The notes beneath the pieces were generated by a model. The model worked only from the letters and a program-made list of their open reading frames with translations, was not told where the DNA came from and ran no database searches. Positions 22,600-35,126 of a stretch of DNA of 64,000 bases are shown here, piece by piece. Both the position numbers and the translations under genes were made by a program. Origin of the DNA: Gnetum montanum (lineage: Eukaryota > Streptophyta > Gnetopsida > Gnetales > Gnetaceae); the NCBI GenBank assembly GCA_015680685.1, contig MNCI01003767.1:154977-218976 (forward strand), in the 5' to 3' direction. Position 1 is the stretch's first letter. The number at the start of each line of letters is the position of its first letter.

Positions 22600-23945
22600 G
22601 GTTAATTCTTTGTCTATATACATAGAAAGTAACAAGCAAGTATTCAACACTTATTTTTGGATAGGCTTGAATTGGATTATTTAGTTGGAGTGCATTCCCA
22701 TGAAAGAGGACCACTTATTTGTGAATAGACTGACACCGATACATGCATTGACTTGACTTTGAATTATTAAGCATTGAGCATTAATTGTAATTCACATAAT
22801 GGTAACTAACAACCACCAAGTAGGATTATCCATGTTTCATGCCAATTCTTTGTCTATATACATAGAAAGTAACAAGAAAGTATTCAACACTTATTTGTGG
22901 ATAGGCTTGAGTTACCTTATCTAGTTGGAATGCATGCCCCATGAAAGATGACCACTTATTTGTGGATAGACTTACACCAATACATGCCTTGACTTGACTT
23001 TGAATTATTGAGCATTGAGCATTGAATTGTAATTCACACATTGGTAACCAACAATCATCAAGTAGGATTATCCTTGTTTCATGCCAATTGTTTGTCTTCA
23101 TACATAGAAAGTAAATGTAAGTAGTTAACACTTATTTGTGGATAGGCTTGAATTACCTTATCTGGTTGGAATGCATGCCCCATGAAAGATGGTAATTTAT
23201 TTATGGATAGACTTACAACTACCTCAACTTGACTTTGAATTATTGAGCATTTAGCATTGAATTGTAATTCATACATTGGAAACCAACAACCACAAAGTAG
23301 GATTATCCCTATTTCATGCCAATTTTTTGTCTATATACATAGAAAGTAATGGGCAAGTAGTTAGCACTTATTTGTGGATAGGCTTGAATTACCTTATCTA
23401 GTTGGAATGCATGGCCCATGAAAGATGACAACTTATTTATGGATAGACTTACACTGATACATGCCTCAACTGGACTTGGAATCATTGAGCATTAAGCATT
23501 GCATTGTAATTCACACACTTGTAACAAACAAACACTAAGTAGGATTATTCCTATATCATGCTAATTCTTTGTTTATATACATATAAAGAAACAAACAATC
23601 ATTCAACATTTATTTGTGAATACGCTTGAATTACCTTATCTAGTTGGAATGCATGCCCCATGAAAGGCAATCACCTATTTATGGATAAACTTACACCAAT
23701 ACATGCCTCAACTTGACTTTGAATTATTGAGCATTAAGCATTGAATTTTAATTCATACACTCATAACCAACAACCATCAAGTATGATTATCCTTGTTTCA
23801 TGTCAATTCTTTGTCTATATACATATTAAGTAACATGTAAGTAGTCAACACTTATTTGTGAATAGGCTTAAATTACCTTATTTAGTTGGAATGCATGCCC
23901 CATGAAAGATGACCATTTATTTATGGATAGACTTATACTAATACA
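22600..23945. repeat. tandem array, about 242-bp unit, 5.6 copies
   Basis: Units begin near 22601, 22841, 23083, 23318, 23560 and 23802, each with ATTCTTTGTCTATATACAT, then CACTTATTTGTGGATAGGCT, a GGAATGCATGCCCCATGAAAG block and a GAATTATTGAGCATT block. Copies differ by scattered substitutions and one short indel (one unit is 235 bp). The last copy breaks off near 23945. I see no coding potential; frames in the array are repeats of each other. Confidence 0.95.
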
Positions 23946-23949
23946 TTGG

Positions 23950-26300
23950 TGGGCTTTGATCATGGGTTTTTATTGGTCTACTTGTTGAAGGTGGAGGAAT
24001 CTAGATAACAAATGGTTTCCTAGGCTTTAGAGGATTAGTATACCATGGCCTTTGTTATGACATTGATTGTAATAAAGGTGGGACACATATGATGAAAGGC
24101 TTCTTAGGGGATGAAGGATGTATTACCTGTATGATGAAGGGCTCTCTAGGCTTTGTGTTTTGGAACTATAGTGGCACCTTAATGACAAATAGCTCTCTAG
24201 GAGGATTAGACTATTTGGTTTCTGTGAATGAGGGTACAATGTAAGAGTTGTTGTTGGCTCTTGGAGAGTTGGGCTCATTCAACACCAACTCTCCATGGTC
24301 TATCATCTTCTAAAGGTCATCCTTCAATGCTAGGAAAAAATTGGTGTCATGACAAGCTTTTTGATGATAATGATAGTACCTATCTAGTCTATAGTACTTT
24401 GGTAGATTTGGATCATCTTTGGTAGCTATTGTTGAATCACTAGCTATGTCACAAAGATGATCATGTCTCTTATCAGCCTTCTTAGATAGTTGCTTATCTT
24501 GTATATAGCTATTTTTAAGAAACTTTTTTAAGATATTAGAAGGATTCATAGGCAACCTTGTGTACTTAGATCTATTCTTCAACCCAAAGTTTGGTCTTCG
24601 TTAATTTGGTGCATAGGAAGTGCATGGTTGTGATGAGTTAAGGGATGTGTTGCATGGTAGTTATCCACACCTTTCTCCTTGTTTTGACACCTTGGATACT
24701 ATAGCTATAGTTCTATGTTTTTCCTAGTTTTATTACTATCCAACTTTGTGTGGTGATTTTTGTATGCCACATAGGATGGGTTATTTCTAGTCTTAGTTGC
24801 CTCCTCGATGTTCTTGGTTTGTGAGAAGGCTTGGCTTAGTAACCAAGGCTCTAGGTAGTAAAGCTTTAACTTGATAAAGTAATTTATTGCTTCCTTATAG
24901 ATGGTCAAGAGGTGGATTTTAGGGATAGGCTCTATAATATCATTGAGGGTTTAGTTCCATCTTTGAATGAAGCTTCTGACTAGTTCAAGTGGCTTCATCT
25001 ACACCTTCATTAGTTGAGCCAATGTGGCATCTAGCTTCAAGTTGTATCTGAAGCGGTTGATAAATTGGTTAATCAAGTCTTAAATGAAAGAAATAGAACC
25101 TCTAGGTAAGGTTTTATACCAATCTAGAGCTTTTCTCTTGAGGGACATAAGGAAAATATGCAGTATCATATGAGGCCAAGCTTGCAAAAAGAGGCATCCA
25201 GACTAGATGATGACCAAGTGTGCATTGGGATCTCCTTCATCATTGTATTTGGTGAAGTTTGGTATGGGCATACCCATAGGTAAGGTCATTTGAGGCACAA
25301 TAAGACTTATAGGATCTTCTTGATAAAAGTATAGAACCTTGACCATCTAAGTTATACTAGCCTTAAGTTTTCACAGCTCTTTGGTAAGGTTTTGGATCAT
25401 TTAGAAGGCTTGATCTAAGCCTTGGGGCATCCTTATGATCTATGGTTCTTGTCTTAACACTTGAGAAAGAAGTTGTGAGGATTGAGGCTCTGTGATGGAT
25501 ATTGACATAGATAAAAGAATTTAAATGACCACTATTGCAGGTAAGTTGAATAAGAAGGAGTTGTGAGTTGGGACATGTGATATGAAGGGAGCAAAGGAAG
25601 TTTAAGAGGCCTATGTTGCTTGGGGCCCTAATGAGGCTCCTTCTAGCATGAAAAAGGAAGATGATGAGGTATACATTATTGGTACTAGGTGAATGGAGTG
25701 AGGTTATGTGGCAAAGGGCATTGATGAGAACAAGGAGGTAGTTTGAGACATGGGTTGTGCTTGGTGTGTAGCAATGATAGGTATAGACACAAGAATAGTA
25801 GGATGGATAGGGGACAAACAAGATTGGGAAACTTGGCCCATAGACGAGGCAAGGGAGGTTGAATTGAGAGTAGTAGTTTAGGGAGCATATTATTGGAAAA
25901 GGCTTCCAATTAATTTATCAGGCTCTAGTTCCACCTCAAACTCATCCTACTCTTCTTTGTAACCCTTTGAGCTAATCTCCTCACTAAACTCATCAACCTT
26001 TATGAGTAGTATGAGCATTTACATATAAAAGTTAGTGAGGGGGATTTTGTCATATGGCAATGGGATGTATTCTTTCACATCCTAGTGTATAATTTTGAAT
26101 TGACGCTTAACATTAGATTTAGAAAGTGGTATTAGGAGTTTGGCTTGTATCTTGGCATAGAGGAGGTTGTAGAACTCCTCATTGATAGCTGTGAAATCTA
26201 GGTTTTTGCCTCTTTGTCTAAGTGATTACCTTTGTTCTATGACTATGGGGTCTTTTGAGTCATAGACATGAATTGCATCTTGGTTGAAGGCCATGTATGA
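23950..26300 (-). pseudogene. decayed Tat-lineage gag fragment
   Basis: The minus strand carries segments that align with the gag regions at 35363-37870 and 60249-62600: an N-terminal part near 26200-25900, the pre-core linker near 25400, the core piece INYFIKLKLYYLEPWLLSQA (24908-24705), and the C-terminal part ending in a zinc-binding-like YHYHQKACHDTNF (near 24350). It represents a third, much older Tat-type element. Its protease and pol are not present to the left, where the tandem array starts, so only gag survives. Confidence 0.7.
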
Positions 26301-28489
26301 AAGGTCTAGTGGTAGAATGGTCAATCTATGAAAAGAAATTAATTGGCACAAACCAAGCTACATGGGCCGACAAAAACTAAACGGGGCTTTGAAAAGCTAA
26401 GCTAGGCTTTGAAAATTCTAGTAGTTGTTAGAAAATTAAAAGAAAAATAAAACCAAACTTGCTATAGTTTTTATGTTGGGCTTTAGAAAGTCTAACACTT
26501 GTTGTGAAAATATAAATATGGAAAAAGTATTTGTTTGTAGTATGTGGGGTTTTGGAAAGATACATAGGTATATTTTTGAAAATATGTTGGTGATAAAAAT
26601 GGTAAATTTTTGGGTTACTTTTCAAGGGGTGTTGGTGTACTTTCCTTTTATGGAAACTATGCTGGGTATTTTTGTGCAACCAAAAATATTAGTTTTTAAA
26701 AGATACACTAGGCATCTTAAAAAACAATGCTGGGATTTGTGTGGTGATGAAAAATGTAATTTGCCCACCACAACTATGCTGGGTAGTTTGTTAAAAAGGG
26801 TAGGAAAGATGAGGTGTTTGATTTAATTAGTTTTTTTAAATTTATTAAACCAAAATTCTAGCAAGTGGAATTGCCCACAATGTAGTTTACTATATAAATC
26901 AAAATAATGATTGACACTATTACTGTAATGTAAATGGTGTATACTACACTTTGGAAAAATGGTGTTATGTTTTTCAAACTGGTAACACCAACTACGTTGG
27001 GTTTTCTAGTCATGTCTAAGCTAGAGTATGTGTAGTTGACCACTATATTTTCCATCCAACTACATTGAGGTTGATGGTGAAAAATGGGTTTTCACTTGGT
27101 AAAACCAAGCTAGAAAATTTTCTTTACAGGGGTATACATTGGTTTTAAGAAATCAACTATGAAAGTTTTTGGTTTTCCAAGGACTATACTAGTGTCTTGG
27201 TAGTATCTATGCTAGCTTTTTCTTGTAGAATTTCACAATAGATGGATTTGGGATTTTGGATGAATTTGGTTTTTCAGTGTAAACTATGCTAGCTTCAAGG
27301 AATCTAGCAACTATTGTACAGTAAATAGCCAAATCACCAACAGCAACAATGCTGGATATTATGGGTAGGAATTGAAACACCAACATTGCTTTTTGCTAGT
27401 AAATACTTATAGGTTTCAAAGGTTATAATGGTAAAAACTTGGTTTTGAAAAATGTTGGAATAGGTTTTTAGGTTGAGAATTTGGATAGATGCCCTCCATC
27501 TAACACTAGAAATTGTAGTGCCTAGAAAATTTGATCATTGGAAAACCAAAAATTCTAGGTTAAAAAGTTTAACTTCAGATTCCAAGAACCTCTAAAAATA
27601 GGATTTGAAGCATCCTAGACAGTATTGTCAATCACCTAGGAACTTAGGAATTGTAAATAGTGCAAATGAATTAGGTGAAAAATGTTGATCTAATCTAAGA
27701 AAAAGCATAGAATTTAAACTTGAAATAAAATCACACAAATGAATGAATTGTTGAATTTTATTAAAACAATAAAAATATTACAAGAGTAGAGTTTCAAGAT
27801 GTACAAGTATGTGTGCTAAATGCATTGGGAGTAGCTTGAATAGTTCTTGGAGTATGATAAAATCGATAGGTTATGTTCTAAAATCGGTTGCACAATCCAA
27901 ATGCTTCCAAGCTCCAACTTCCAAAAACCCCTTGTTGGTTCTTAGATTTGAATCTGCTATGTTAATTGTAAAAATGGTGAAAAAAATGCTTGACTCTTTT
28001 GCTACTAGGCAATGCACTGAGAGTTTCCAATGCTCAGCCAATTGCCAATTTGCCCAAAAGTCCTCTTAAAGTGTTGGATTTTGTTTTAAATAGATTGTTG
28101 GTGTTCAATTTGTTGTTGCAATTTTTTTGCCATGATTACTGATAGATTGAAATCATGTGCAGGCATAGCAAGCTATAATTCCTAGTGTAGTTAACCATTT
28201 ATGATAAGTTTTGATAAAATAAAGCTAGAAAAACCCATTTACATGCTAAAAATAGTAAATGGATTTTTGTGACTATGTTGGTTCCATCTCAATTACACTG
28301 GTCTATGTAAACACTGCTAAGAATTGTTGTGACTATGCTGGCCATTGTCAAGAAAATGTAAAATCCAACAACTCCAACATTGGCCTGCAACATCCACATT
28401 GGGTTTTATGGCAACTATGCTAGGAGTTATGGAAAAATGAAAACCCAACACCATCTATGCTAGATGTATGTAGCTACACTGAGTTTTAT
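26300..28489. other. AT-rich interval, possible leader/LTR remnants, no gene
   Basis: No protein family is visible. Short phrases of the form ACTATGCTGG or ACTACGTTGG recur about a dozen times (for example near 26658, 26772, 26990, 27347, 28336). Position suggests the leader and LTR of the decayed Tat gag on its left, but I could not find a convincing primer site or LTR end. Confidence 0.35.
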
Positions 28490-28992
28490 TGTGATAGAAA
28501 ACGTCAGTGGCTGGAAACACCAAGAGCTCTTCGGGAGAAACAGTTTAACCCCAAATCTGTGCGAGGGCCGTGCTGGATAAAATGGAAGTAGGTTGCCTTG
28601 AATGGTCTAGTCAATTAGATAGGGAATTAATTGGTGTAACTTAACCTTACATGAACGTTATTTTGTATGCGAAACACGTGAAGTAAAATTGATGATCAAT
28701 AAATGTAGGAATGAAGGAAATAATGCCAAAAAATGATAATGGTAAAGAGATAACAAAATAAACTCAAATAAGAAAATGCACCGCCTCAAGGTCATGGGTT
28801 CGATTCTTTGCCTTGTTTGAAAAATGTGTAACAAGTTATATAATGCCGGAGGTGCACAGAGAATTCAAGAGTAAATAGAATGCTCAAAATGTGCCAACTA
28901 TGCTCTTAAATGAGAACTTAAAAGCCAATAGAAAAGGCAATCTGAAAATGCTTGCGTAAAAAAGCCAACCCCTTGAGCGTTGTTTGCTAGGG

Positions 28993-29000
28993 TATTTATA
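28993..29000 (-). promoter_or_regulatory. TATA box in the 3' LTR of the old Tat element
   Basis: TATAAATA followed by CC, conserved in the other LTR of this element (63440-63447) and in both LTRs of the young element. Confidence 0.65.
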
Positions 29001-29379
29001 GGGCCAAGAGCAAGCAAAAAATGAGGCCTAGATGCCACATGTCCTAGACCCCACAATATGCAAACATGATGGTACTATGTAGGTGTGTTGTGCTGGTCAC
29101 AAGCTTTGCTACGTTGTAACCACATTGTTGAAACTACACATGTTGGAAACCTGTGTGCTAACAATGCAAGCAGAAATGGAGTCCTTGCCCTAGGGCTATG
29201 TCTTCCCTATCCTTATGAATAGGATCAAGTGTAGCAACAAATTTTGGGGGATGGACTAAGGGGTATGCCAAAGTGGAACAAAGTTGTTGATCATGGCAAG
29301 CTTAGTCATTGCTAACAAGCTGCAAAGCTAGCTGAAGATGTCCTAATGCCCCTGTCAACTTTGCATCACTTATCTATTT

Positions 29380-29960
29380 AGCACATTGTCATAGCGTAGC
29401 TGCTTGCTACGCTGTGCTACGCTATGTAGCATAGCACAATGTAGCCATTGGTTCACTTACGTTGTCTAGCATATTGACGTAGCATAGCTACTTGCTACAC
29501 TATGCTAAGCTATGTAGTGTAGCATAGCATAATCGTTGGTCTAAATAGGAAAATTGCGTTGGAGTCAATAGCATTTGTTGGAAGCCTTGGCGCATGTCGA
29601 GTTAATCTTTGAGGCACTTCGTTGATTTGCATCTTTGCTATGCTGTGCTATGCTACGTAGCGTAGCGTAGCATAGCAGGTAATGTAACATGCATTTCTGT
29701 CAAAATTGTATAATTTCATAAGAAAACTTTGCTTGTGGTTCAAGGGCTAACTAAGACAGGGTAGTTTTGGAAGCCGTCATGTTGCACTTGCTACGCTCTG
29801 CTACACTATGTAGTGTAGCACTCTTTGTTGGCCAAATTCTGACTTTTCCTTGCGCGAACATCTTGCCAAAATTTGTAATTTGGATGCTTGATTGTTTTTT
29901 TCAAAGGCTTGCTACACTGTGCAGTATAGCATAGTGTAGCAGACTTCTCCACTAGAAAAC
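29380..29960. repeat. cluster of imperfect palindromes, GCTACGC...GCGTAGC type
   Basis: At least five modules (near 29400, 29480, 29640, 29790 and 29910) pair a TGCTACGCTRTG-like half with an inverted TAGCGTAGCA-like half. They lie in U3, upstream of the TATA box in the element orientation. Confidence 0.85.
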
Positions 29961-30212
29961 TTGGTGGACTATTTTGTCCATCCTGAACATCGCCGACAAC
30001 TCTAGGCGTAATCTCTGTGTAGACTGTCGGTCGGACCAACTATCCATTTGGACAGGTTGGTGAGCCCAGCAAGCCTACCAGTCCTAGAATTAGAAAACTT
30101 GCTAAACTAGACACTCAGTGTGAACCATCATGATGCTATACTTGTGAAAATCCTTTCCTAAGTTTCAAGACTCTGCTGGAACATGAGAGTCTTGAAATTT
30201 TATGGTGGTTCA

Positions 30213-30230
30213 CTGGCCCCTCTTTGTTGA
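30213..30230 (-). other. polypurine tract of the old Tat element
   Basis: On the minus strand the sequence AACAAAGAGGGGCCA stands just before the LTR start. The young element has the identical tract before its 3' LTR, which fixes both LTR boundaries. Confidence 0.9.
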
Positions 30231-31570
30231 TGTCTGGAGGATGGGCCCGAGAGACACTAACAAAGAATACGAAATACCATGAAAGACAAGATGCTAACAT
30301 CGCTCTTCAACAATCATCCAGATGTCGCTTAGCTATGCTTGAGAGTGCTAGGATACTTATATAGGGGAAGGGGAAAGGGTGGATCTGTGGGGATAGTTTC
30401 AGAAAGGGAAATATGTAGCATAGTGTGGTCCATTATTGGAGTGCTTGTGAGGGAGTTGATATGCATGGGAATCTTTCTCTTTTACGCTTCTGACCTCTCA
30501 TTGAAATGCTTAGAGATGGTCATTGCGAAACACCTGATGTGCCATTCGTTTTGGGCATGTTTTTTTTTTGAGATTTTGCTATTTTATGCTTTTCTTTTGC
30601 TATTTTTCCATGTTCATTTGCAAAAAACCTTATTGTAGGATAGGTGTTTCCTCCCTAGGATGAGTTGTGTTATATCCACGTGGGGCTTTGACCCACCTAC
30701 AGATGCTTCCCATGCAGCAAGCTACATTACGTGCATCATGATCTTTGCAGTTGAGCATATGGGAAGGCTTTACAAGCATCAGGAAAACTTGTAAAAAGAG
30801 GTGTGAGAAGGAGATTTGTGGGTGTAAGGAACGAGGTAAAGGAGGTTAGGGGGGAGGATAGGATGTGCACTCCCAAGTAGCCAAGCTAGTTAGGATGACC
30901 ACCTTGGACCAATGTAGTGTCCTGCCACCCTGGTGAAACGCACCTCCAATCGACACCCCTCCGACACCTACCTTGCAAACACAACAGAGAGCAAACTAGA
31001 AGAAACAACGATCAAGAAAAATGAGGGCAAAGGTCTTGTTTTCTTTGGACACTACTGGAGCAATGGACATTGTTGTTGAGGCATGCAATGTTCAAACCAG
31101 AAAGGCTAGCAACAGTTCTAGTAGCATCAGCGTGGAGGGGTTGGCACCGAGGAGGCTAGGAGTTGTGGTGATGCGAGTGTTCAAGAATCCCTGCCCAACG
31201 CAAACATCATGTAGTTCAATAGTAAGCGGAGAGGCTTAATAGTTGAACGTCTTTTGAGCTTGAATAAGAGTAGGGGCTGGAGGGTAGCAAATTTGTGGCT
31301 GGGCCACAATAGTACTGGGACTCTAGCGATAGGTGCTGGCCCTGAAAGCTATTTCCAGGGCAACGGGTAGTGGTAGCGGTAGCTTTGGAAGGTCATCAAG
31401 ATGTCCGATGACATCTCCGGATGATTAGCAAGATGCCAGGGGTGATGGTATTGTATATATTCTAGAGAGTGTCTTCTTGGCATCGTGAACTGTGTTCTGG
31501 AACTGCAACATCTCACTTTATCTTGGGACAAGGCATGCTCGCTTACTTGTAGGGTCATGGATGCACGCTA
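30231..31570 (-). other. 3' untranslated region of the old Tat element
   Basis: Non-coding DNA between the repeat array and the polypurine tract. It corresponds to 48260-49332 in the young copy. No gene is seen. Confidence 0.6.
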
Positions 31571-31589
31571 AGGATGCTATGCCACGAAC

Positions 31590-31930
31590 CCCGTTTAAGG
31601 TCTTGGTAGACCATCAGATGTGCAGGTTTAAGGTCCCAGCAGACCGTGGTGTGCTATTTTAAGGCCCTAGAAGACTACTATGCTAGTTTAAGGTCCTAGT
31701 AGACCGCTATGCTAGTTTATCATCATAGTGGATGGTGGATGGGCTAGTTTAAGGTCGTAGCAGACTGTCTATGCCAGTTTAACATCATGGCGGAGGTTTT
31801 GTGCCAGTTTATAGTTATGGCAGACTATTTGTGCCATTTTATAGTCGTAGCAGACTATGGATGCTTACCTGTGCTAGTTTATAGTCATAACGGACTATGG
31901 ATGCTTACCTTGCTTCTGCCTCAAATGTAG
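31590..31930 (-). repeat. tandem array of the hairpin motif in the 3' UTR (period about 37 bp)
   Basis: About nine units on the minus strand. Stems seen include GGTC/GACC with loops TACCAA, TGCTGG and TACTAG, and TAGTC/GACTA with loops TGCTAC and CGTTAT, each followed by TAAACTAGC or a variant. It follows integrase directly. Confidence 0.85.
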
Positions 31931-31979
31931 TATGGCTTCAAGTATAGGTGATTTATAGGGTTTGCGAACTCTCTACCAT

Positions 31980-33570
31980 CCATGTTTGCCAACTTAAAGG
32001 CTCCATTCTTGTAGGCTTTTGTGACTATGAATGGGCCTTCCTAGTTCACTGAAAACTTGTTTGCATGTTCACACACAGCTTTGAGGACTAGGTCCCCCTT
32101 TTCTATCGGCCATTGATGTAGGTTTGCATGATGCTTCTGCTGTTGCCTGTCTTGATATCACTCGATGTAGCCAAGTGTTTGTGCATGCTCCTCCTCTATG
32201 GAGTTGAGGTCGATGATCCTTGACTTGTTGTTTTGGGCTTCATTTACAACATTTGATAGGATCATTCGAAGTGACGGTACATGTAGCTCAAGAAGTAACA
32301 TAGCTTTAGATCTATAAACAAGGCTATAAGGTGTTTTACCTGTTGCCATTCTGCATGTTGTTCTATAAGCCCATAGCACATAGAGGATTTGCTCATGCCA
32401 TCACCTCTTGCTATTGCTAAGCATCTTCTTGAGCAAGTTGATGATGGCTTTGTTCGTAGCTTTTGCCTATCCATTTGCCTACGGGTAATATGGCAACAAG
32501 AAATATTTACTAATGCCAAGGTTTTTGCAGAAGGTTTTTCTTTCTGCACTACTAAACTATGGCCTATTTTCGGTCACAATAGTCATGGGAAGCCTGAACC
32601 TTGTTACTATGTTATCCAATATAAAGTGGCAAACCTGTTGGGATGTAGTCTTCCTAAGGGGGATAGCCTCTACCCACTTTGTAAAGTAGTCAGTGGCAGT
32701 GATGATGAAGCTCTACCCTACAAAAGACTTAGGTGTGATAGGTCCTATAATGTCCAATCCCCATCGTTGGAATGGCCACATGATCTGTTTAGGGTGCAAC
32801 TTGGTAGGTGAAACGTGTATGAGATTTGCATATTGTTGGCATGTGTCACAAGTCTTAACCTTGGTAAGGTAATCTCGTTCCATGTGAGGCCAGTAATACC
32901 CTAAGTGTCTAATTTTTTCTGCCATGGCCCTAGGGGCTATGTGTCCACCACATAGTCCCTCATGGACTTCATTGATAATCTTTTGTGCTTGGTCCTCATT
33001 TACGCATGCTAGCAATATCCCATCAAAGGAGCGTTTGCATAAAGTGTTATCTCCCATTAGTACATATTGCCAAGCATGCTTTCTAATTGCATCCCTTTGG
33101 GTAGATGTTAAACTGTGTGGAGGCTTGCCATGTTGTAGATAAGCTTTAATGTTGGTGTACCACTCTTGGGTATCAGTAGCACTTACAGAGGCTACGTGTA
33201 CTGCTTGCGTGATAGACTCTGTACACTTGGTTATCAATGCAGGCAAGGTTGCAAATAGGTGTGGTAGCACATTTAATGCTAGCATGGCCAAGGCATCTGC
33301 TATGGTGTTTTCACTATGTGGCACATGTTGGACATCTGTTGTGGAAAATTGTTTGAGCAAGCTTTTGGCTAGGTCACAATAGGATTGTAGATGAGTAGCT
33401 TTGTAGGTATAGACCTTAGTGATTTGATTGACGACAAGCTGGGAGTTACCTTGAATTGCCAAATGTTGGATTTTTAATTTTTGGGGTGCTAGGAGGCCTC
33501 TGAGGAGTCCTTCGTACTCAGCCACATTGTTCGTACAAAGGAATGCGAAGCCGTAAGTGAAGGGTTGCAT
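31980..33570 (-). pseudogene. integrase and C-terminal part of second RNase H of the old Tat element
   Basis: From 33570 downward: the second RNase H (VAEYEGLLRGLL, IQGNSQLVVNQI, NTIADALA), then the integrase zinc region (HEGLCGGHIAPRAM, CDTCQQYA), the core start WGLDIIGPITPKS, and after stops and frame changes the rest of the core (FTKWVEA, LDNIVTRF) and a C-terminal part down to about 31980. In function integrase would join element cDNA to host DNA in the nucleus. The domain order matches 46086-47831 in the young copy. It is not functional: stops are frequent after 32713. Confidence 0.88.
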
Positions 33571-33672
33571 GTTCCCTGAGGTAAACGAAATGATGGTGGC
33601 AGCACTACCACCTCATGTAGTCAAGGTGCCATCGAAGTGCAGAGTTGCCTCAAAATGCGATGGTACAAGATT
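33571..33672 (-). pseudogene. start of second RNase H domain of the old Tat element
   Basis: The minus strand gives HFEATLHFDGT, holding the first catalytic aspartate, and GGSAATIISF, in frame with the part to the left. On the other side of the young insertion (50924 rightwards) the minus strand gives IIEPEFLDEHVSTI, which precedes this domain in the young copy too. So the insertion lies in the spacer between the two RNase H domains. Confidence 0.85.
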
Positions 33673-33677
33673 GATAG
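33673..33677. repeat. target site duplication (left copy, GATAG)
   Basis: GATAG directly before the TGAAACACC LTR start, identical to 50919-50923. Confidence 0.9.
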
Positions 33678-34435
33678 TGAAACACCGTGAAAATTGCGAG
33701 TCGGCCTCAGGCAAAGATTTGCAATTCAGGCAAGGGCGCATGTCAGAATTCTAGAAGGAAGAATAAGACAAAGTAACACCAAGAGGCGCATAGCATCAAG
33801 TCTTCAACCTCCTGTGCAGATTCCTAATCTTACTATGTTTTCTCTGTTTACGCTATACCACGTGACGTAGCATAATGGCGCTTGGTGTGATTCTGTTTAA
33901 ACATAGTCCAGTATCAGAAGGCTAGTTACTTCGGCATGGGGAAAGGCTTGAGCAGCGTAATATGCAACTTCTCGTATATTTTGCTAAGTCTTTTGTTCAA
34001 GGCCAGGTTTACGCTCTGTTATGCACAACAGCGTAATGAGCTCCAAAACAGTCAAAGGCAAAGTCTAAGAAAGTGCGATTGCTCATCATACGCTCATCAC
34101 GCAACGTAGCGTATCACAGCGTATTGCGTCGCCAAGCTAGACATCGTTTATGCTTCATTACGTGCGGCTGCGTAAGCGAGCGTAAAATAGCTTGAATCCA
34201 TTGTTTCCATGTTATGTTACGCTCGTGCACGTAACGCAGCGTGAGTGAGCGTAATATAACCCAAAGACAGTTGAAATACGCCCAACACGCATCTGTTCTT
34301 TACACGCACAATACGCAAATAAGTGTATTGTGCGTAGTCATGAAGTTTGACACAAAAATGGTCAGACCAACAGTACCCAAAACATTCGGGACACACATCA
34401 TTAGGGTTGCACCTTTTCCACAGGGCGTCGCAACC

Positions 34436-34443
34436 TATAAATA
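34436..34443 (+). promoter_or_regulatory. TATA box of the young element's 5' LTR
   Basis: CCTATAAATACCCC at the same place in all four Tat LTRs of the window. It is the likely promoter for the full-length sense RNA. Confidence 0.7.
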
Positions 34444-34782
34444 CCCCAGTTGACAAAGATATAAGGGGTTGGCAAATCAAAGGGGCAAAGGGTAGTTTTT
34501 CTGAGCACAGGAGCACTTATCACTTTGAGCAGAGATAGAGAGAGCAGGACTTTGGTAATTGTTGAAAGCATCACCTTCCAGAAGAAAGAGAGCACAGTTC
34601 GCTTTGAGCATCGGCAACAAGAGTAGTCGTTCTATTGGGGAAGACATAGCTTTCTCCATCAGCGACCACTGGCGGTCCTAAACAGAAACTACCTAAGGCG
34701 AAAGAAGTAGATCCAAGATCGTGGGATCATCTTGCATGGTTTGTAGGCTCTATTGGTCAGAAACAGTTGATCGATAGACGTC

Positions 34783-34935
34783 NNNNNNNNNNNNNNNNNN
34801 NNNNNNNNNNNNNNNNNNNNNNNNNNNNNNNNNNNNNNNNNNNNNNNNNNNNNNNNNNNNNNNNNNNNNNNNNNNNNNNNNNNNNNNNNNNNNNNNNNNN
34901 NNNNNNNNNNNNNNNNNNNNNNNNNNNNNNNNNNN
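34783..34935. other. assembly gap (N run) in the 5' LTR
   Basis: 153 undetermined bases. The 3' LTR has about 280 bases at the matching place (50454-50733), so the gap is probably undersized by about 127 bases. Confidence 1.
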
Positions 34936-35126
34936 TTCCACGAGATATTCATTATCTCCATCGGTTTACTGACTAGTAAGTCCCTGTCTGATCGACAAGA
35001 CCGTTGAGGGCGTCGCGGACTCGTTTTTCCAGCATAGCCCTCGCACAGATCCGTGGTTAAAACTGTGTACGCGGGATTTTGTTTGGTATTTTCCAGCTGC
35101 CGACGTTGTCTATCGTTACAGTTTTC

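Larger units (their letters stand above)
28490..30212 (-). repeat. 3' LTR of the old Tat element
   Basis: On the minus strand it starts TGAACCACC right after a polypurine tract and ends ...TATCACA at 28490. It aligns with 62938-64000 over more than 1 kb. The length is 1723 bp. A TATAAATA box on the minus strand is at 28993-29000. Palindromic GCTACGC/GCGTAGC modules fill its U3. Confidence 0.9.
33678..35120 (+). repeat. 5' LTR of the young Tat element
   Basis: Begins TGAAACACCGTG and ends CTATCGTTACA. It pairs with 49349-50918. U3 runs to the TATA box at 34436 and holds several TACGCT...AGCGTA palindromes. An assembly gap replaces part of R/U5. Confidence 0.95.

Noticed and set aside
27491-27515. 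Possible decayed primer site next to a third Tat LTR
   Set aside because: Only about 13 of 19 positions match the Tat primer site, and it is more than 1 kb from the gag start, whereas the old intact layout has about 270 bp. Too weak to report as a feature.
30339-30638. 99-codon plus-strand frame with a hydrophobic tail
   Set aside because: It lies in the 3' UTR of the old Tat element on its non-coding strand. There is no conserved counterpart in the young copy.
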